DNA from: a virus
Strand: one strand, 5' to 3'
Virus record (IMG/VR): IMGVR_UViG_3300042987_001940
Coordinates: 1 to 64,000 of that record
DNA length: 64,000 nt
Shown: positions 40,901 to 50,414 of the stretch, in pieces
Layout of the letters: each line of letters starts with the position of its first letter
How positions within the stretch are numbered: position 1 is the first letter of the stretch
The notes under the pieces: generated by a model
What the model was told of the DNA's origin: nothing
What the model saw: only the letters and a program-made list of their open reading frames with translations
Database searches by the model: none
Translations under genes and position numbers: made by a program

Positions 40901-42609
40901 TTTACTATCCTTGAAAAGTTTCTAATTTTTTCAAATTTAATTACATTCGCAAATTTATCTTGTAGAATATCACCGCGATGTGATATAACAAACAAATTTA
41001 CACCCTCAAGCAATTGAAGAATCTTCATCAATTCTTCTGTTCCTGTTGCGTCTAATGATGCATCAAATATTTCATCCAATATCAACAAATTTGTATTGGC
41101 AGAATTCTTTAACTTTGCGACTGCTCTCCATGTCAACATCAGAGCCATGTCAATTCTCTGTTTTTCACCTTCAGAAAAATTGTTATAAGAGAATTCATCC
41201 CTGTGTCGTGATTTAATAGACTCTTTAAACGATTCATCTAAGTTTATATTAACAAAGAAATCGAGCGAAGTCAAGTATTTGTTGACAAGTTTATTGATAA
41301 TTGGAAGATACTGTTTGATGATTTTGGTTTTAATGCCAGTATCTTTCAGTAAAGTTGTTGCTACTTCATAATATTGCTTTTCTTCTATCAATTTCTTGGA
41401 TTCATTTTCAAGATTAGTCAAAATCTCTTTCATTTTTACTAATTCTTGTTTATCTTTTTCGGAAGCAATGTTGGTATTTTTTAATTCATCGATTTGCTTT
41501 TTAACTTTGGCAATATATTTTTCATTTTCTGAAATCAATGTTTGATTTGTAGCTAATTCTATCTGTAATTTTTGTATTTCTTTTTGAATTTCAGAAATAT
41601 TATTCAGTTTATTCTGTTCATCTAAAACTTTTTCACCAAGTTCTTTTAATCCTTTTTCACACTCTCCCACCTTTTCTGATAAGGAATGCAATTCTTGTTC
41701 TTTAAACCCCAAGGCAATTTCTTGCTTACAGGTTGGACAATTGTCATTATGTTGAAAAAAACTGATATCTTTTCTATATTTGGATAAGTTGCTTTCAATT
41801 TGCGATTCAAGTTTTGTAATCTTCTTGAGTTTAGACGATATTGCATCCTTATCACTGATGGATTGTAATTTTTCGTTTGTTTTTTCAGTGATGTCGGAAT
41901 TTTTGGCATGTGTTTCTTGTATAAGATTGAGGCTGATTGATATCTCACTATCATACTGTTTTATCCTTTCATCAACATTTTGCTGCTTTTCTTTTATATG
42001 ATTTTCATGAATATCATATTTCTGTTGTGCAAGTTCTATTTCATATTTCTTTGAACTGATAGAATCTTTATTGTTTGAAAGTCTGTCTTTAACAAGATTA
42101 TTCATTACTGAAAATATTTGTATATCCAACAAATCTTCAATAATTGCTCTCCTATCGGCAGCAGATAATTGCATAAAAGGAGTAAATGAAGCAGAACCAA
42201 GAATAACAATCTGTGTGAAAGATTTATAGTTTAGCTTTAGAATGAATCTTTCAAAATAATCTTGATAATCTCTTGATGATGCTTCCTGATTCAATAGTTT
42301 TTTATTACAGTAAATTTCAAACAGATTAGGTTTTATACCACGAACAACCTTATATGATTTACCTTCGCTGTCAAATTCAATTTCAACAAGGCAATCTTTA
42401 TCGTTTATTGAATTCAGTAGATTTGGTTTATTCACATTTCTAAATGCTTTGCCAAATAATCCAAAACATAATGCATCAAGCATCGTGCTTTTACCTGAAC
42501 CATTTTTACCAACAACAAGTGTATTTGCAGCAGAATCTAATTTAATCTCTGTAAATGTATTACCAGTGCTTAATAGATTTTTCCAGCGTATAGTCCTAAA
42601 AACAATCAT
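40897..42609 (-). CDS. 46: Recombination endonuclease subunit, T4 gp46 (Rad50/SbcC-like)
   Basis: 570 residues (T4: 560). Walker A is VGKNGSGKS (33-41). A long coiled coil is interrupted by the zinc hook NDNCPTCKQE. The ABC signature is FSEGEKQRIDM and Walker B LLILDEIFD. With gp47 it resects DNA ends for recombination-dependent replication and helps degrade host DNA. Overlaps gp47. Confidence 0.96.
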   Translation of the reverse strand: MIVFRTIRWKNLLSTGNTFTEIKLDSAANTLVVGKNGSGKSTMLDALCFGLFGKAFRNVNKPNLLNSINDKDCLVEIEFDSEGKSYKVVRGIKPNLFEIYCNKKLLNQEASSRDYQDYFERFILKLNYKSFTQIVILGSASFTPFMQLSAADRRAIIEDLLDIQIFSVMNNLVKDRLSNNKDSISSKKYEIELAQQKYDIHENHIKEKQQNVDERIKQYDSEISISLNLIQETHAKNSDITEKTNEKLQSISDKDAISSKLKKITKLESQIESNLSKYRKDISFFQHNDNCPTCKQEIALGFKEQELHSLSEKVGECEKGLKELGEKVLDEQNKLNNISEIQKEIQKLQIELATNQTLISENEKYIAKVKKQIDELKNTNIASEKDKQELVKMKEILTNLENESKKLIEEKQYYEVATTLLKDTGIKTKIIKQYLPIINKLVNKYLTSLDFFVNINLDESFKESIKSRHRDEFSYNNFSEGEKQRIDMALMLTWRAVAKLKNSANTNLLILDEIFDASLDATGTEELMKILQLLEGVNLFVISHRGDILQDKFANVIKFEKIRNFSRIVK

Positions 42610-43682
42610 TCAACTCTTTCCATATTTGACGCTTCAACATATAGTTCGCGCATTAATGATTTTAATTTTTCACCATTTACATCTAGGGGAAGATTATCGA
42701 TATAGTTTGAAAGAACAGTTATAGTATCTTCAGCCTGATTTACCATATCATCATCAATATCAACATTAATATCAGAATAATCTTCAACAATAGAGATATC
42801 TGTTACACCGGCTTTATATAAATTATCCAGCATGTTATCAAACAAATAGGGATTTTGTTTTGATACTACAATAACTTTCAAATAAGTATCTTTGAATTGC
42901 CCATAATTAAACTTTTTCCAATATTCAAAATCTGTTTTTCCATCATCATAAAACAGTTTATGAAACATTCTATATGGATTTTCTATGAATTCTAATTCTC
43001 TTGTTGCAGTATCAAAGATATGAAATCCGCGAGGGTCATTATAATCAGCCCATGTCATTTCATTGGGTGTTCCAACATAATGAATATTATCATTCGTTGA
43101 TTTATGATGAAAATGACCTGACAGAACTACATCATATCTTTTTAGAATATTTTTACTCATACCACCGACACAAATATTTCCACGGTCCATTTCAAATCCA
43201 TCAAGTTCAAAATGACCAAAACAAATCTGTGCAGGTGAACTATATTGATTTATAGAAGCAAGAATTGATTCTTCGTTTTCAGAACAAATCCAAGGAATAA
43301 TATCAATAGGAACATCATCAAATTCTAAAGTGCCAAATGAATTATGAATGATAATGTTCTTATAATCCTGCAACAATAAACTGGTTGAATTTACTTTCAA
43401 CGTATTCTTAAAAGCAATATCATGATTGCCTAATAGCGTATGGAATTTAATATTGTTATCGCGCAACTTATCAAAAAAATATTCACGGCACAAATAAAGT
43501 GACTGGAAATTTATGAATTTTCTGCGGTCAAACAAATCTCCCAATTGAAAAACAGTATCAATATTGTTTTCCAATATATACGGAAAAAATACGTTCGTGT
43601 AAAATTTGGAACAATACTGGTGAAATTCAAGAGAATCACCACGCATTCCAAAGTGCGTGTCGCCTAATATACAAATTTTCAT
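42606..43682 (-). CDS. 47: Recombination nuclease subunit, T4 gp47 (Mre11/SbcD-like)
   Basis: 358 residues (T4: 339). Metallophosphoesterase motifs appear in order: GDTHFG (7-12), QLGDLFDRR, LLGNHD, CFGHFE and SGHFHHKS. Works as the nuclease partner of gp46. It has its own near-perfect promoter, so the 47-46-def operon can be expressed independently of gp55. Confidence 0.96.
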   Translation of the reverse strand: MKICILGDTHFGMRGDSLEFHQYCSKFYTNVFFPYILENNIDTVFQLGDLFDRRKFINFQSLYLCREYFFDKLRDNNIKFHTLLGNHDIAFKNTLKVNSTSLLLQDYKNIIIHNSFGTLEFDDVPIDIIPWICSENEESILASINQYSSPAQICFGHFELDGFEMDRGNICVGGMSKNILKRYDVVLSGHFHHKSTNDNIHYVGTPNEMTWADYNDPRGFHIFDTATRELEFIENPYRMFHKLFYDDGKTDFEYWKKFNYGQFKDTYLKVIVVSKQNPYLFDNMLDNLYKAGVTDISIVEDYSDINVDIDDDMVNQAEDTITVLSNYIDNLPLDVNGEKLKSLMRELYVEASNMERVE

Positions 43683-43688
43683 TAGATA

Positions 43689-43717
43689 ATTATATACTAC
43701 AAAATAAAGGGTGTCAA
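43689..43717 (-). promoter_or_regulatory. Perfect-consensus sigma70 promoter before gp47
   Basis: Minus strand TTGACA, 17-base spacer, TATAAT; the -10 ends seven bases before the ATG, so the transcript would start at or very near the start codon. Confidence 0.8.
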
Positions 43718-43721
43718 CAAG

Positions 43722-44252
43722 TTATTCGATAAACTTGTCTAAGTTTTTTGATTTTTTCTTTTTCTCTTTTTTACTGTTTTCAAAATTCTGGATAAATTCC
43801 GATATGTTGTCATACAATTCAAATTGACGAACATTACCGTTTTCATCAACAAACATCTCAAATTCATCCAATAAACCAATTTGCTCGGTTGCTTTATATT
43901 TTACATATAACTGTTTTTTCTCACGGGTAATTCTTCTCAAAAATGCATAGTAGATTATTTGTGTGAAATATGCAAATGGATTTTTTGACTTTTTAGGGTC
44001 AAAATTTCGAAAATACATTAAACAGTTTTCTATTCCATCTGATATCATCTCATCACGAAATGAATATGACACGAAATTTGGTTTTCTTGATAAATGGTCA
44101 GCTATTTTCAGAAAACATTCGCCGATATAATTCGGTATCTTTGGTTCAGGAAGATTTTCTTTTTCTGCTTTTTTGCATTCTTTCTTATACTGAATTAATG
44201 CTTTTAGAAAATCCTCGTTGTTTACATAGTGCTTCTCTTTTTTTTCACTCAT
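43722..44252 (-). CDS. 55: Late-transcription sigma factor, T4 gp55
   Basis: About 176 residues from ATG 44252 (MSEKKEKHYVNNEDFLKAL), which aligns with the T4 gp55 start MSETKPKYNYVNNKE. A GGAG lies upstream at good spacing; the two earlier ATGs give a longer frame. RDEMISDGIENCLMYFRNFDPKKSKNPFAYFTQI is the sigma region-2-like core. It directs RNA polymerase to the TATAAATA-type late promoters seen across this window. Confidence 0.93.
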   Translation of the reverse strand: MSEKKEKHYVNNEDFLKALIQYKKECKKAEKENLPEPKIPNYIGECFLKIADHLSRKPNFVSYSFRDEMISDGIENCLMYFRNFDPKKSKNPFAYFTQIIYYAFLRRITREKKQLYVKYKATEQIGLLDEFEMFVDENGNVRQFELYDNISEFIQNFENSKKEKKKKSKNLDKFIE

Positions 44253-44268
44253 TTTCCGTTTCTCCATC

Positions 44269-44296
44269 ATTATTTTCTTTACAAACCACTTGACAA
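44269..44296 (-). promoter_or_regulatory. Possible promoter before gp55
   Basis: Minus strand TTGTCA, 16-base spacer, AATAAT, 17 bases before the preferred start. Both boxes have one mismatch; moderate support. Confidence 0.45.
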
Positions 44297-44339
44297 CTGC
44301 TACAATGACTGTGTCCAGAATGAAGATTACAATACTATT

Positions 44340-44729
44340 CTAATGAATTGTATTAACTTTCTTATCAACAATTTCTGGTTCTGTTTCATAATCATCATCT
44401 TCTTCTATTTCTTCAAACTGACTTAGAATATCTGGTTGATTGAGTAATGTTTCTTTTGCTTGTTCCAATAGTTTATGATAATAAGTAATCAAATCATCTT
44501 TAGGTTCAGCAATAGTCAATATATTTTTAGCTTCAATAAGGGCAACATTTTCTTTTAATAATTCAACAGGCAACCAAGGAAGAATCATCATAATACTTCC
44601 TGAAGGTGTTCTTTTGAAAATGATATGCATAGGATTGTTCAATAATACATTTTTACCTTTTTTATCAAGTGTATATTCAGCAATGATATCTTCACCGCTG
44701 TTTAACCGAACAATTTTTATATCATTCAT
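44340..44729 (-). CDS. Small conserved hypothetical between uvsW and gp55
   Basis: About 129 residues from the ATG at 44729 (MNDIKIVRLNSGEDIIAEYT). The first 60 residues look like a small beta-barrel (Sm-like strand pattern: IKIVRLNSGEDIIAEY, VLLNNPMHIIF, IMMILPWLP); the tail is acidic. Genes of this type occupy the same place in cyanophage-like genomes. The chosen start overlaps uvsW by 8 bases; a start at 44777 is possible but overlaps by 56. Confidence 0.7.
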   Translation of the reverse strand: MNDIKIVRLNSGEDIIAEYTLDKKGKNVLLNNPMHIIFKRTPSGSIMMILPWLPVELLKENVALIEAKNILTIAEPKDDLITYYHKLLEQAKETLLNQPDILSQFEEIEEDDDYETEPEIVDKKVNTIH

Positions 44730-46188
44730 CTTTAAGGTCGATGTTATAGAACTTGTAGTTGAATTTTTCTCCATCATAAATTTTTACTCTTTCAATAAAA
44801 TGATTTAATGTAAAATTGACATGTTTACCTGTTCTGAAATCATCTGCTATATCAAATAATGTAGCATCTGATTTGGTTTCGCTCAATCGCAATCCACGAC
44901 CAATTGATTGTAAATTTCTAACTTTGGATTTTGATGGCGATGCAAAAATTACATTATGTAGATTTCTAATATTAATTCCTGTTGAGAAAGTTCCATAACT
45001 GGCAACAATGACGGCATTTGATTCTTTTTCTGTAATTTCACGAACAGATTCACGAAATTCAGCATCAGTTCCACCATGCACGAAAAAAACTTTTCTATTA
45101 ACAGCTTTTTCTTTTATGAATGAATATAAATCTTTTCCGTGTTTTTCCACTAATTGAAAAAGAACCAATGTATTACCTTCTAATGATAACGTAAGATTTC
45201 TCACAAATATGTTTCTTGCCCTGTTACTAACTATGTATTCTTTTTCTAAATCATATGTCCATTTTCTGGATAACTTGCAAACTTCTTCGGGATATTTTAA
45301 TATCAAACATTTGATTTTCAAGTCTGCTAACTGTTTTTTGTCCATCAATTCTTTTGTTGTTGTTGCTTTATATTCTGGACCAAATAAACCTTCGAGGACT
45401 AGCTTATGTGTTAAAGTTCCATCAAGTGTTCCTGTTGTGCCAATACGATAAGATGCATTCGTGCAACCTGATAATATTGTTGTTAATGATTTTGCTTTGA
45501 ATTGATGTGCTTCATCACCCATAACAAAATCAAATTGTTCAAAATAACTATTTGGATTCTTATAAATTGATTGCCATGTTGTGATAGTCAAAAGATTATT
45601 AGTATGTTTTTCTTTTCCTGAATACTGCCGATGGCAATACTTGTCCGAATCATAACCATAAGATTTGAAATCAGTGAACATTTGCTCAACAAGAGAAGTT
45701 GTTGGAACAATCAAAAGACCTCTTTTGAAATCTAAACTTTGTAAATATCTCAGTATAAGATATATGATTAATGATTTACCCGATGCTGTCGGCGATAGAA
45801 TAAGAATTCTTTTATCACGAATAGCACGAACAAAAGAATTTATTTGGTAATCACGAGGTTCAAATGGCAAACTAAGAGTAGAAATGAAATCTTTTGCTTC
45901 TATTACCGAGAAATTTCGTGTAGAATTGATTGCTGGTGATACAATAATAGTATAGTTTCTATCGATACAGAATTTTTGAATATGAGGTAATAATCCGTGA
46001 TATATGGTATTATTTTTTAAATTGAGTAATCGAATTTTGCCATCCCATAATCTATTTTTATAGGCTGGCATGAATCTATAACCGGGGACAAAAAAAGTGA
46101 AAAAATCTGATAACTCGCGGGCTATCGATTCTTCACATTCAATTGAAATAAATGCTTCGTTTTTTTTATGTAGAACTAAATCAGGCAC
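44722..46188 (-). CDS. uvsW: UvsW helicase (SF2 RNA-DNA/branch-migration helicase)
   Basis: 488 residues with a GTG start. Walker A is SPTASGKS, motif II GDEAHQF, motif III GTTGTLDG, motif V VIVASYGTFSTGIN, and motif VI QSIGRGLRLSETK. The N-terminal cap (CEESIARELSDFFTFFVPGYRFMP) aligns with T4 UvsW. In T4 it unwinds R-loops and recombination intermediates, switching replication to the recombination-dependent mode. Confidence 0.95.
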   Translation of the reverse strand: MPDLVLHKKNEAFISIECEESIARELSDFFTFFVPGYRFMPAYKNRLWDGKIRLLNLKNNTIYHGLLPHIQKFCIDRNYTIIVSPAINSTRNFSVIEAKDFISTLSLPFEPRDYQINSFVRAIRDKRILILSPTASGKSLIIYLILRYLQSLDFKRGLLIVPTTSLVEQMFTDFKSYGYDSDKYCHRQYSGKEKHTNNLLTITTWQSIYKNPNSYFEQFDFVMGDEAHQFKAKSLTTILSGCTNASYRIGTTGTLDGTLTHKLVLEGLFGPEYKATTTKELMDKKQLADLKIKCLILKYPEEVCKLSRKWTYDLEKEYIVSNRARNIFVRNLTLSLEGNTLVLFQLVEKHGKDLYSFIKEKAVNRKVFFVHGGTDAEFRESVREITEKESNAVIVASYGTFSTGINIRNLHNVIFASPSKSKVRNLQSIGRGLRLSETKSDATLFDIADDFRTGKHVNFTLNHFIERVKIYDGEKFNYKFYNIDLKDE

Positions 46189-46615
46189 CCTGTATAAACC
46201 TTTCCCATGCTATAAAGTCTCTCAACTGAAAAGTTCTGGAATTTAGTTCTTTGAGAATTGAAGTGCAAACATCAACAATTTCATCATGCATTATTTTTCT
46301 TGCCAATAATTTGTTTAAATCTTCATCACTTTCAATATACGAATTAACTTCCGATTTTAAAACATAAGGAAATGGTTCCCATCCTCTTTGTTTTAGAGTT
46401 GTCTCATCCAATTTTCCAGTATAATATTCCCATTTAACTCTGCGTAATTGATTATACTTGAACTCAGCTTCTTTAGAAAACAGTCTATGTTTTGATAGAA
46501 TGTTTAAATATTTACTGTGCAGTTTTGGTATATCAATTAATGCATTGCCAGGTTCAGTTCTATCAATTACCGAATCTTTATTCCACATTTCTAATAGTTC
46601 ATCTAAAACTAACAT
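46181..46615 (-). CDS. uvsY: UvsY recombination mediator
   Basis: About 144 residues from ATG 46615 (MLVLDELLEMWNKDSVIDRT), chosen because GGAG lies six bases upstream; an in-frame ATG four codons earlier has none. LHSKYLNILSKHRLFSKEAEFKYNQLRRVKWEYYTGKLD matches T4-like UvsY. It loads UvsX on single-stranded DNA. Confidence 0.92.
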   Translation of the reverse strand: MLVLDELLEMWNKDSVIDRTEPGNALIDIPKLHSKYLNILSKHRLFSKEAEFKYNQLRRVKWEYYTGKLDETTLKQRGWEPFPYVLKSEVNSYIESDEDLNKLLARKIMHDEIVDVCTSILKELNSRTFQLRDFIAWERFIQGA

Positions 46616-46635
46616 ATTAATCTCCATAATATATT

Positions 46636-46664
46636 ATTATATCACAAAAAAAACATCAAAACAA
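46636..46664 (-). promoter_or_regulatory. Possible sigma70-like promoter before uvsY
   Basis: Minus strand TTGTTT, 17-base spacer, perfect TATAAT. The -35 is weak and overlaps the end of the gp3 gene. Confidence 0.45.
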
Positions 46665-47195
46665 CTTTTCTACATCGAAATAAGAATATCTAAAAGAAGC
46701 ATCGGCGGTTATAATATTTTCGGGGCTATCAGAAGAATTCATTATAAAAGAAGAAATACTTGTGGGAAACATATCATAAAATTTAAATTTATAATATGGT
46801 TTATTTGATGATGATAATAGTAATAAAGAGCCATCAGTATATTGAGGTCCCATTGATGATAAAGCACCCGTGAATTTTGTTAATTTTGACAAATCACGAT
46901 ATTCTTGAAAATTTTCTGGGAATGTCATTGCGCGAATCCAATCGTGAATTTCTAACCAAGCAGTCAATTCTTCATCTACCATAAATGTTACGTTTAGTAA
47001 ATCATAAATCGCTTTTTCACCTGGAACATATCTATCAACAAATGGTGTTGTTTGTTGTATTTCTACTTTAGATACACCAGGAACATTTACCGATTGACAA
47101 AAATATTGCATATTCGGACATCTGGCAAATGTCAACACATACTTATTAACTTGTAATAGATTTGGATTTGAAGGATTTCTTGAGATAGCTGTCAT
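46656..47195 (-). CDS. 3: Tail completion protein, gp3-like (tail-tube superfamily)
   Basis: 179 residues. CPNMQYFCQSVNVPGVSKVEIQQTTPFVDRYVPGEKAIYDLLNVTFMVDEELTAWLEIHDW has the tube-fold pattern. Proteins of this type sit between gp23 and uvsY in cyanophage-like T4 relatives, where they are annotated gp3. It would cap the head-proximal end of the tail tube. Preceded by an exact TATAAATA. Confidence 0.8.
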   Translation of the reverse strand: MTAISRNPSNPNLLQVNKYVLTFARCPNMQYFCQSVNVPGVSKVEIQQTTPFVDRYVPGEKAIYDLLNVTFMVDEELTAWLEIHDWIRAMTFPENFQEYRDLSKLTKFTGALSSMGPQYTDGSLLLLSSSNKPYYKFKFYDMFPTSISSFIMNSSDSPENIITADASFRYSYFDVEKLF

Positions 47196-47221
47196 AGATT
47201 TACAATCTGTTGTTTATCTAC

Positions 47222-47229
47222 TATTTATA
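47222..47229 (-). promoter_or_regulatory. Late promoter, exact TATAAATA, before gp3
   Basis: Perfect T4 late consensus, 27 bases before the gp3 ATG and immediately downstream of the gp23 terminator. Confidence 0.75.
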
Positions 47230-47233
47230 AGCA

Positions 47234-47262
47234 TAAAAAAAGGGGAGTATTTCTACTCCCCT
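47234..47262 (-). terminator. Rho-independent terminator after gp23
   Basis: Minus strand stem AGGGGAGTA/TACTCCCCT with GAAA loop, followed by seven T residues. It matches the expectation that major capsid mRNA is separately terminated. Confidence 0.92.
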
Positions 47263-47293
47263 TTCTAAGACCACTCTTGATGGTGGTTTTATA

Positions 47294-48616
47294 TTACATA
47301 ATATTCGCAATTTTGAATGCGCGATAGTAGTAATTGCTCAATACGTTCAATGCACCAAGACCTGCTGTGGTACCTTGAGCGAATGGATTTGCAACTAGAC
47401 CGTAACGAGTCTTGAAGCCAATCTTTGGTTGGAAGTTGGTTGTATCAACTGCACGAACCATTTGTAGAGGAACGTATGGGCAGTAGAAAAGACCTGCGTC
47501 ATAAGCGTTTGTTCCTTTGTAACCAACAACTGCAAATTCTTGCGATGCATTTGTGGTTGAAAATGGGTCGATATAAACTTTGATACGACCGAACATGGTA
47601 CCAGCAAAAGTGTTACCAGTATCGTCAACGGTTAGGTTAACTTGGTCTTTCAATGCTGAATTATAGTCAAGCAATCCAGCCATTGCAAATGCAGAAGCAA
47701 CATCGCTTGAGCAAATTACAATGTTACCTTTACCACGACGAGTGGTTTTTGCAATTGCATTAGCTTCACGTTCTAGTTGGAATGCAAGACCTTTGATTTT
47801 CTCAACCATCCAACGACCGTTTGAATCGGTATCCAAGTCAAACTTACCAGCAGTTGTTGTACCAGTTTGGCAACCAGTTACTGCGGTACCGTAAATTGTG
47901 CGAACAACTTCACGGTTAATTTCAGAAAGAATTTCTGCTGAAAGAATGTTTGCCAATTCGGTTTCTGCGTCAAGACCATGAACTGCTTTCAAGTCTTGTG
48001 CAAGTTCGATTGAGTATTCAGCTTTCAATGCACGTGTACCAGCAGTTACAGTAACTTTCTCAATGCTGAATGCCATTTCGTTGAAAGTCAAGTTTTCTGC
48101 TGTTGCAGTTGTCATTGCTGTGCAAGCTGCTGCGTTAGCAACGAAAGTGTTAGCTGCGGCAGAACCAACAGTCAATGCTTGTTGTGCACCAGCAATACCA
48201 CCAAAGCCAGTATTAACTTCGTTGTAGAATGTTTCTGCTGCGCCAGCAGTTACGTTTGCTGTGCCATAGGTTGAACGCATTGCAAAAATCAAACCGGTAG
48301 GACCAGTCATTGGCTGAACGCCGCAGATGTCATAAGCGATAAGATTTGGCAATGAACGACGAACCAAGCTGATTAGAATTGGGTCAAAACCAGCAACTGG
48401 ACCGCCTGCTGCTGCACCACCACCAAAACCACCTGTGCCGGCAGCGTTTGCTGGAGTAGCTTCTTGCAACATCTGACCTGATTTAATCATTTCAGCAGCT
48501 TGGTTTTCCAATACAACTGCTGTAACTGCTTTACGATATGGGTCAGAAATTTTTGGGAGTTCTGGATGGTCTAGAACTGATTCCCATTTTTTTTGTAGTG
48601 ATTCGGACAAATACAT
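47294..48616 (-). CDS. 23: Major capsid protein, T4 gp23
   Basis: 440 residues (T4 gp23: 521; cyanophage forms are shorter). DPILISLVRRSLPNLIAYDICGVQPMTGPTGLIFAMRS is the strongly conserved capsid signature. The N-terminal propeptide ends at a gp21-type site L50-Q-E52 before Ala53. GNIVICSSDVASAFAMAG and VDPFSTTNASQEFAVVGYKG-like stretches follow. It is assembled on gp22 scaffold and cleaved on maturation. Strong ribosome site TAGGAG. Confidence 0.97.
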   Translation of the reverse strand: MYLSESLQKKWESVLDHPELPKISDPYRKAVTAVVLENQAAEMIKSGQMLQEATPANAAGTGGFGGGAAAGGPVAGFDPILISLVRRSLPNLIAYDICGVQPMTGPTGLIFAMRSTYGTANVTAGAAETFYNEVNTGFGGIAGAQQALTVGSAAANTFVANAAACTAMTTATAENLTFNEMAFSIEKVTVTAGTRALKAEYSIELAQDLKAVHGLDAETELANILSAEILSEINREVVRTIYGTAVTGCQTGTTTAGKFDLDTDSNGRWMVEKIKGLAFQLEREANAIAKTTRRGKGNIVICSSDVASAFAMAGLLDYNSALKDQVNLTVDDTGNTFAGTMFGRIKVYIDPFSTTNASQEFAVVGYKGTNAYDAGLFYCPYVPLQMVRAVDTTNFQPKIGFKTRYGLVANPFAQGTTAGLGALNVLSNYYYRAFKIANIM

Positions 48617-48636
48617 GTTTATTTTCTCCTAAATTA

Positions 48637-49725
48637 TTATTTTACTGTTGTTCTTGTTATTGCTTTTGAAACAGCGGCAACGAAAGCGTCGGTTGCAACT
48701 ACTTTCTCGTCGGTTTCAATTTCCTCATGAAGTTGTTGTTCATCAGCTTTTTTAACACCTGATGGGAAATAGTTTTCACGGATAGTTTCAAGTTTTGTTC
48801 TGTATTCGTCCTCTGTGGAGAATTCAACACTTTCTGCAAGTGATTTGATTTTTTCAACTTGAGTATCGGTTAAACCATCGCAAACTTCATAAGTAATTTC
48901 TGTTTTGACTGATTCAATTAGTTGTTTTCTAATTTCGATACCACGTTCAATTTCTTCATTCAACTTGGTTTCTAGTTCTTCAACTTGACCAGCCAATTCG
49001 TCAACCAAATCAACTTTATCTTCTGGAACATCGATATAATGTTCAACAAATAAGTCACGTAATCCACCAATAAATTCTTCGGTCAATTCTGAGCGTAGTG
49101 ATGATTCGATTGCAATTTGATTTTCTTCCATCCATTGTTCAACAACGTAGTTAAGATAATCGTCAACTTTTTCAGTTAAATCTGCTTGAATTGCACCAAC
49201 AGCTTCTTCTAACATTTCAGCATATTTGGCATCAATTTCTTCTTCGATTTGTTGAACACGGTCTGTAACACGTGCTTCAAAAATTGTTGCTGCTTTGGAT
49301 TTGAAATCTTCAGAAATTGTTGAATCATCTGAGAACAATGCATCAACATCTTCTTTCATTTTCTTTTTCCATGCTTCAACAATATTTTCTTGTTCTTCTG
49401 AAACTTCTTCTTCTGCAATTACTTCATCATCAATTTCTTCTTCTTCTGATACTTTTTTCAAAGTATCTTGTTTATCAGGTGAAGCATTTGATGGTTTGGT
49501 TGTTGGTGCAGTAGCACTTTTAGCTGCTTTTGCTGCATCCATCTTATAATGATTGTAGATATCATCAATCGATGTTGCAACTTTATTTGAACCTACATCT
49601 TGTTTTGGACCACCCAAATCTACTGAAGTAGAATCTTCGGGTTTTTGCATGGGCATAGCAGGAGCAGCTTTCTTGCTTTGAGAAAGAATATCTGCCGCAG
49701 CTTCCATAAGTTTATTTGTTGCCAT
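48637..49725 (-). CDS. 22: Prohead scaffold protein, T4 gp22
   Basis: 362 residues (T4: 269), very acidic and helical, with coiled-coil segments (LAGQVEELETKLNEEIERGIEI). The central part (ATIFEARVTDRVQQIEEEIDAKYAEMLEEAV) resembles gp22 of cyanophages. It has L/I-x-E sites such as NIVE before Ala, expected because gp21 degrades the core. Located between protease and capsid genes as in T4. Confidence 0.92.
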   Translation of the reverse strand: MATNKLMEAAADILSQSKKAAPAMPMQKPEDSTSVDLGGPKQDVGSNKVATSIDDIYNHYKMDAAKAAKSATAPTTKPSNASPDKQDTLKKVSEEEEIDDEVIAEEEVSEEQENIVEAWKKKMKEDVDALFSDDSTISEDFKSKAATIFEARVTDRVQQIEEEIDAKYAEMLEEAVGAIQADLTEKVDDYLNYVVEQWMEENQIAIESSLRSELTEEFIGGLRDLFVEHYIDVPEDKVDLVDELAGQVEELETKLNEEIERGIEIRKQLIESVKTEITYEVCDGLTDTQVEKIKSLAESVEFSTEDEYRTKLETIRENYFPSGVKKADEQQLHEEIETDEKVVATDAFVAAVSKAITRTTVK

Positions 49726-49747
49726 TAGATTTCTCCTTATGATTTCT

Positions 49748-49755
49748 TATTTATA
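49748..49755 (-). promoter_or_regulatory. Late promoter, exact TATAAATA, before gp22
   Basis: Perfect T4 late consensus between the gp21 stop and gp22, 23 bases before the start codon. It can drive gp22-gp23. Confidence 0.75.
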
Positions 49756-49759
49756 AATT

Positions 49760-50410
49760 TCAAAGTTTTCGTAAATAGTTTTCAAAGAGTTTTAATGCTG
49801 TTTGTTCGATTTGTGATTTAGGCGCACTCTTAATAATTCTTTTATAATTATCAAAATCTTCTTCGACAAATTTACCATCAATCATCATCCACTCTTTGTT
49901 TTCCATTATTCCGTTTACAAATGCGCCTGGTGCAGACGGGTCAGCAACAACATCAGCGGCAGTTGCAAGTCTTAGGTCATCTTGTACCAAATTATATCCT
50001 TCTTTGGTCATAGAAACAGAACCTAATGCTCTTGATGAAACACCCAAATTAACACCGCCATCAAGTAAATTTTTAACAATATTACCGTTTGGAGTATCAA
50101 GAATCAGTGCTTTACCTGTAAAAGTATTGTCATTTTCTTTGAGAGAAACAATTCTAATACATGCGCGGTCCAAATTAATACTAGGTGTGTCTGGATGACC
50201 CAATTCACCTAAAGCACGATTTGTTTCAATCAATTCTTTTGTATACCGAGTGACTTCATTACGCAAAGTATCCATACGATACATGCGATTATTCTTGTTT
50301 ACTCTATCTCCAACAAGAAAAGTTCCTTCAATATACATGTGTTTTTTACCGTTTTCTGTCGCTTCGGTAATATGTTTTACTGATTCAATATGTTCTCGTA
50401 TTAATTTCAT
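49760..50410 (-). CDS. 21: Prohead protease, T4 gp21
   Basis: 216 residues (T4: 212). The His-Ser protease fold is marked by LGELGHPDTP (catalytic His) and VNLGVSSRALGS (catalytic Ser). The N-terminus contains HITE before Ala, an L/I-x-E site consistent with self-cleavage. It cuts capsid and core proteins after Glu during head maturation, so its specificity is central to interpreting the EEVEQIxE linkers in 6105-14386. Confidence 0.95.
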   Translation of the reverse strand: MKLIREHIESVKHITEATENGKKHMYIEGTFLVGDRVNKNNRMYRMDTLRNEVTRYTKELIETNRALGELGHPDTPSINLDRACIRIVSLKENDNTFTGKALILDTPNGNIVKNLLDGGVNLGVSSRALGSVSMTKEGYNLVQDDLRLATAADVVADPSAPGAFVNGIMENKEWMMIDGKFVEEDFDNYKRIIKSAPKSQIEQTALKLFENYLRKL

Positions 50411-50414
50411 GGAA

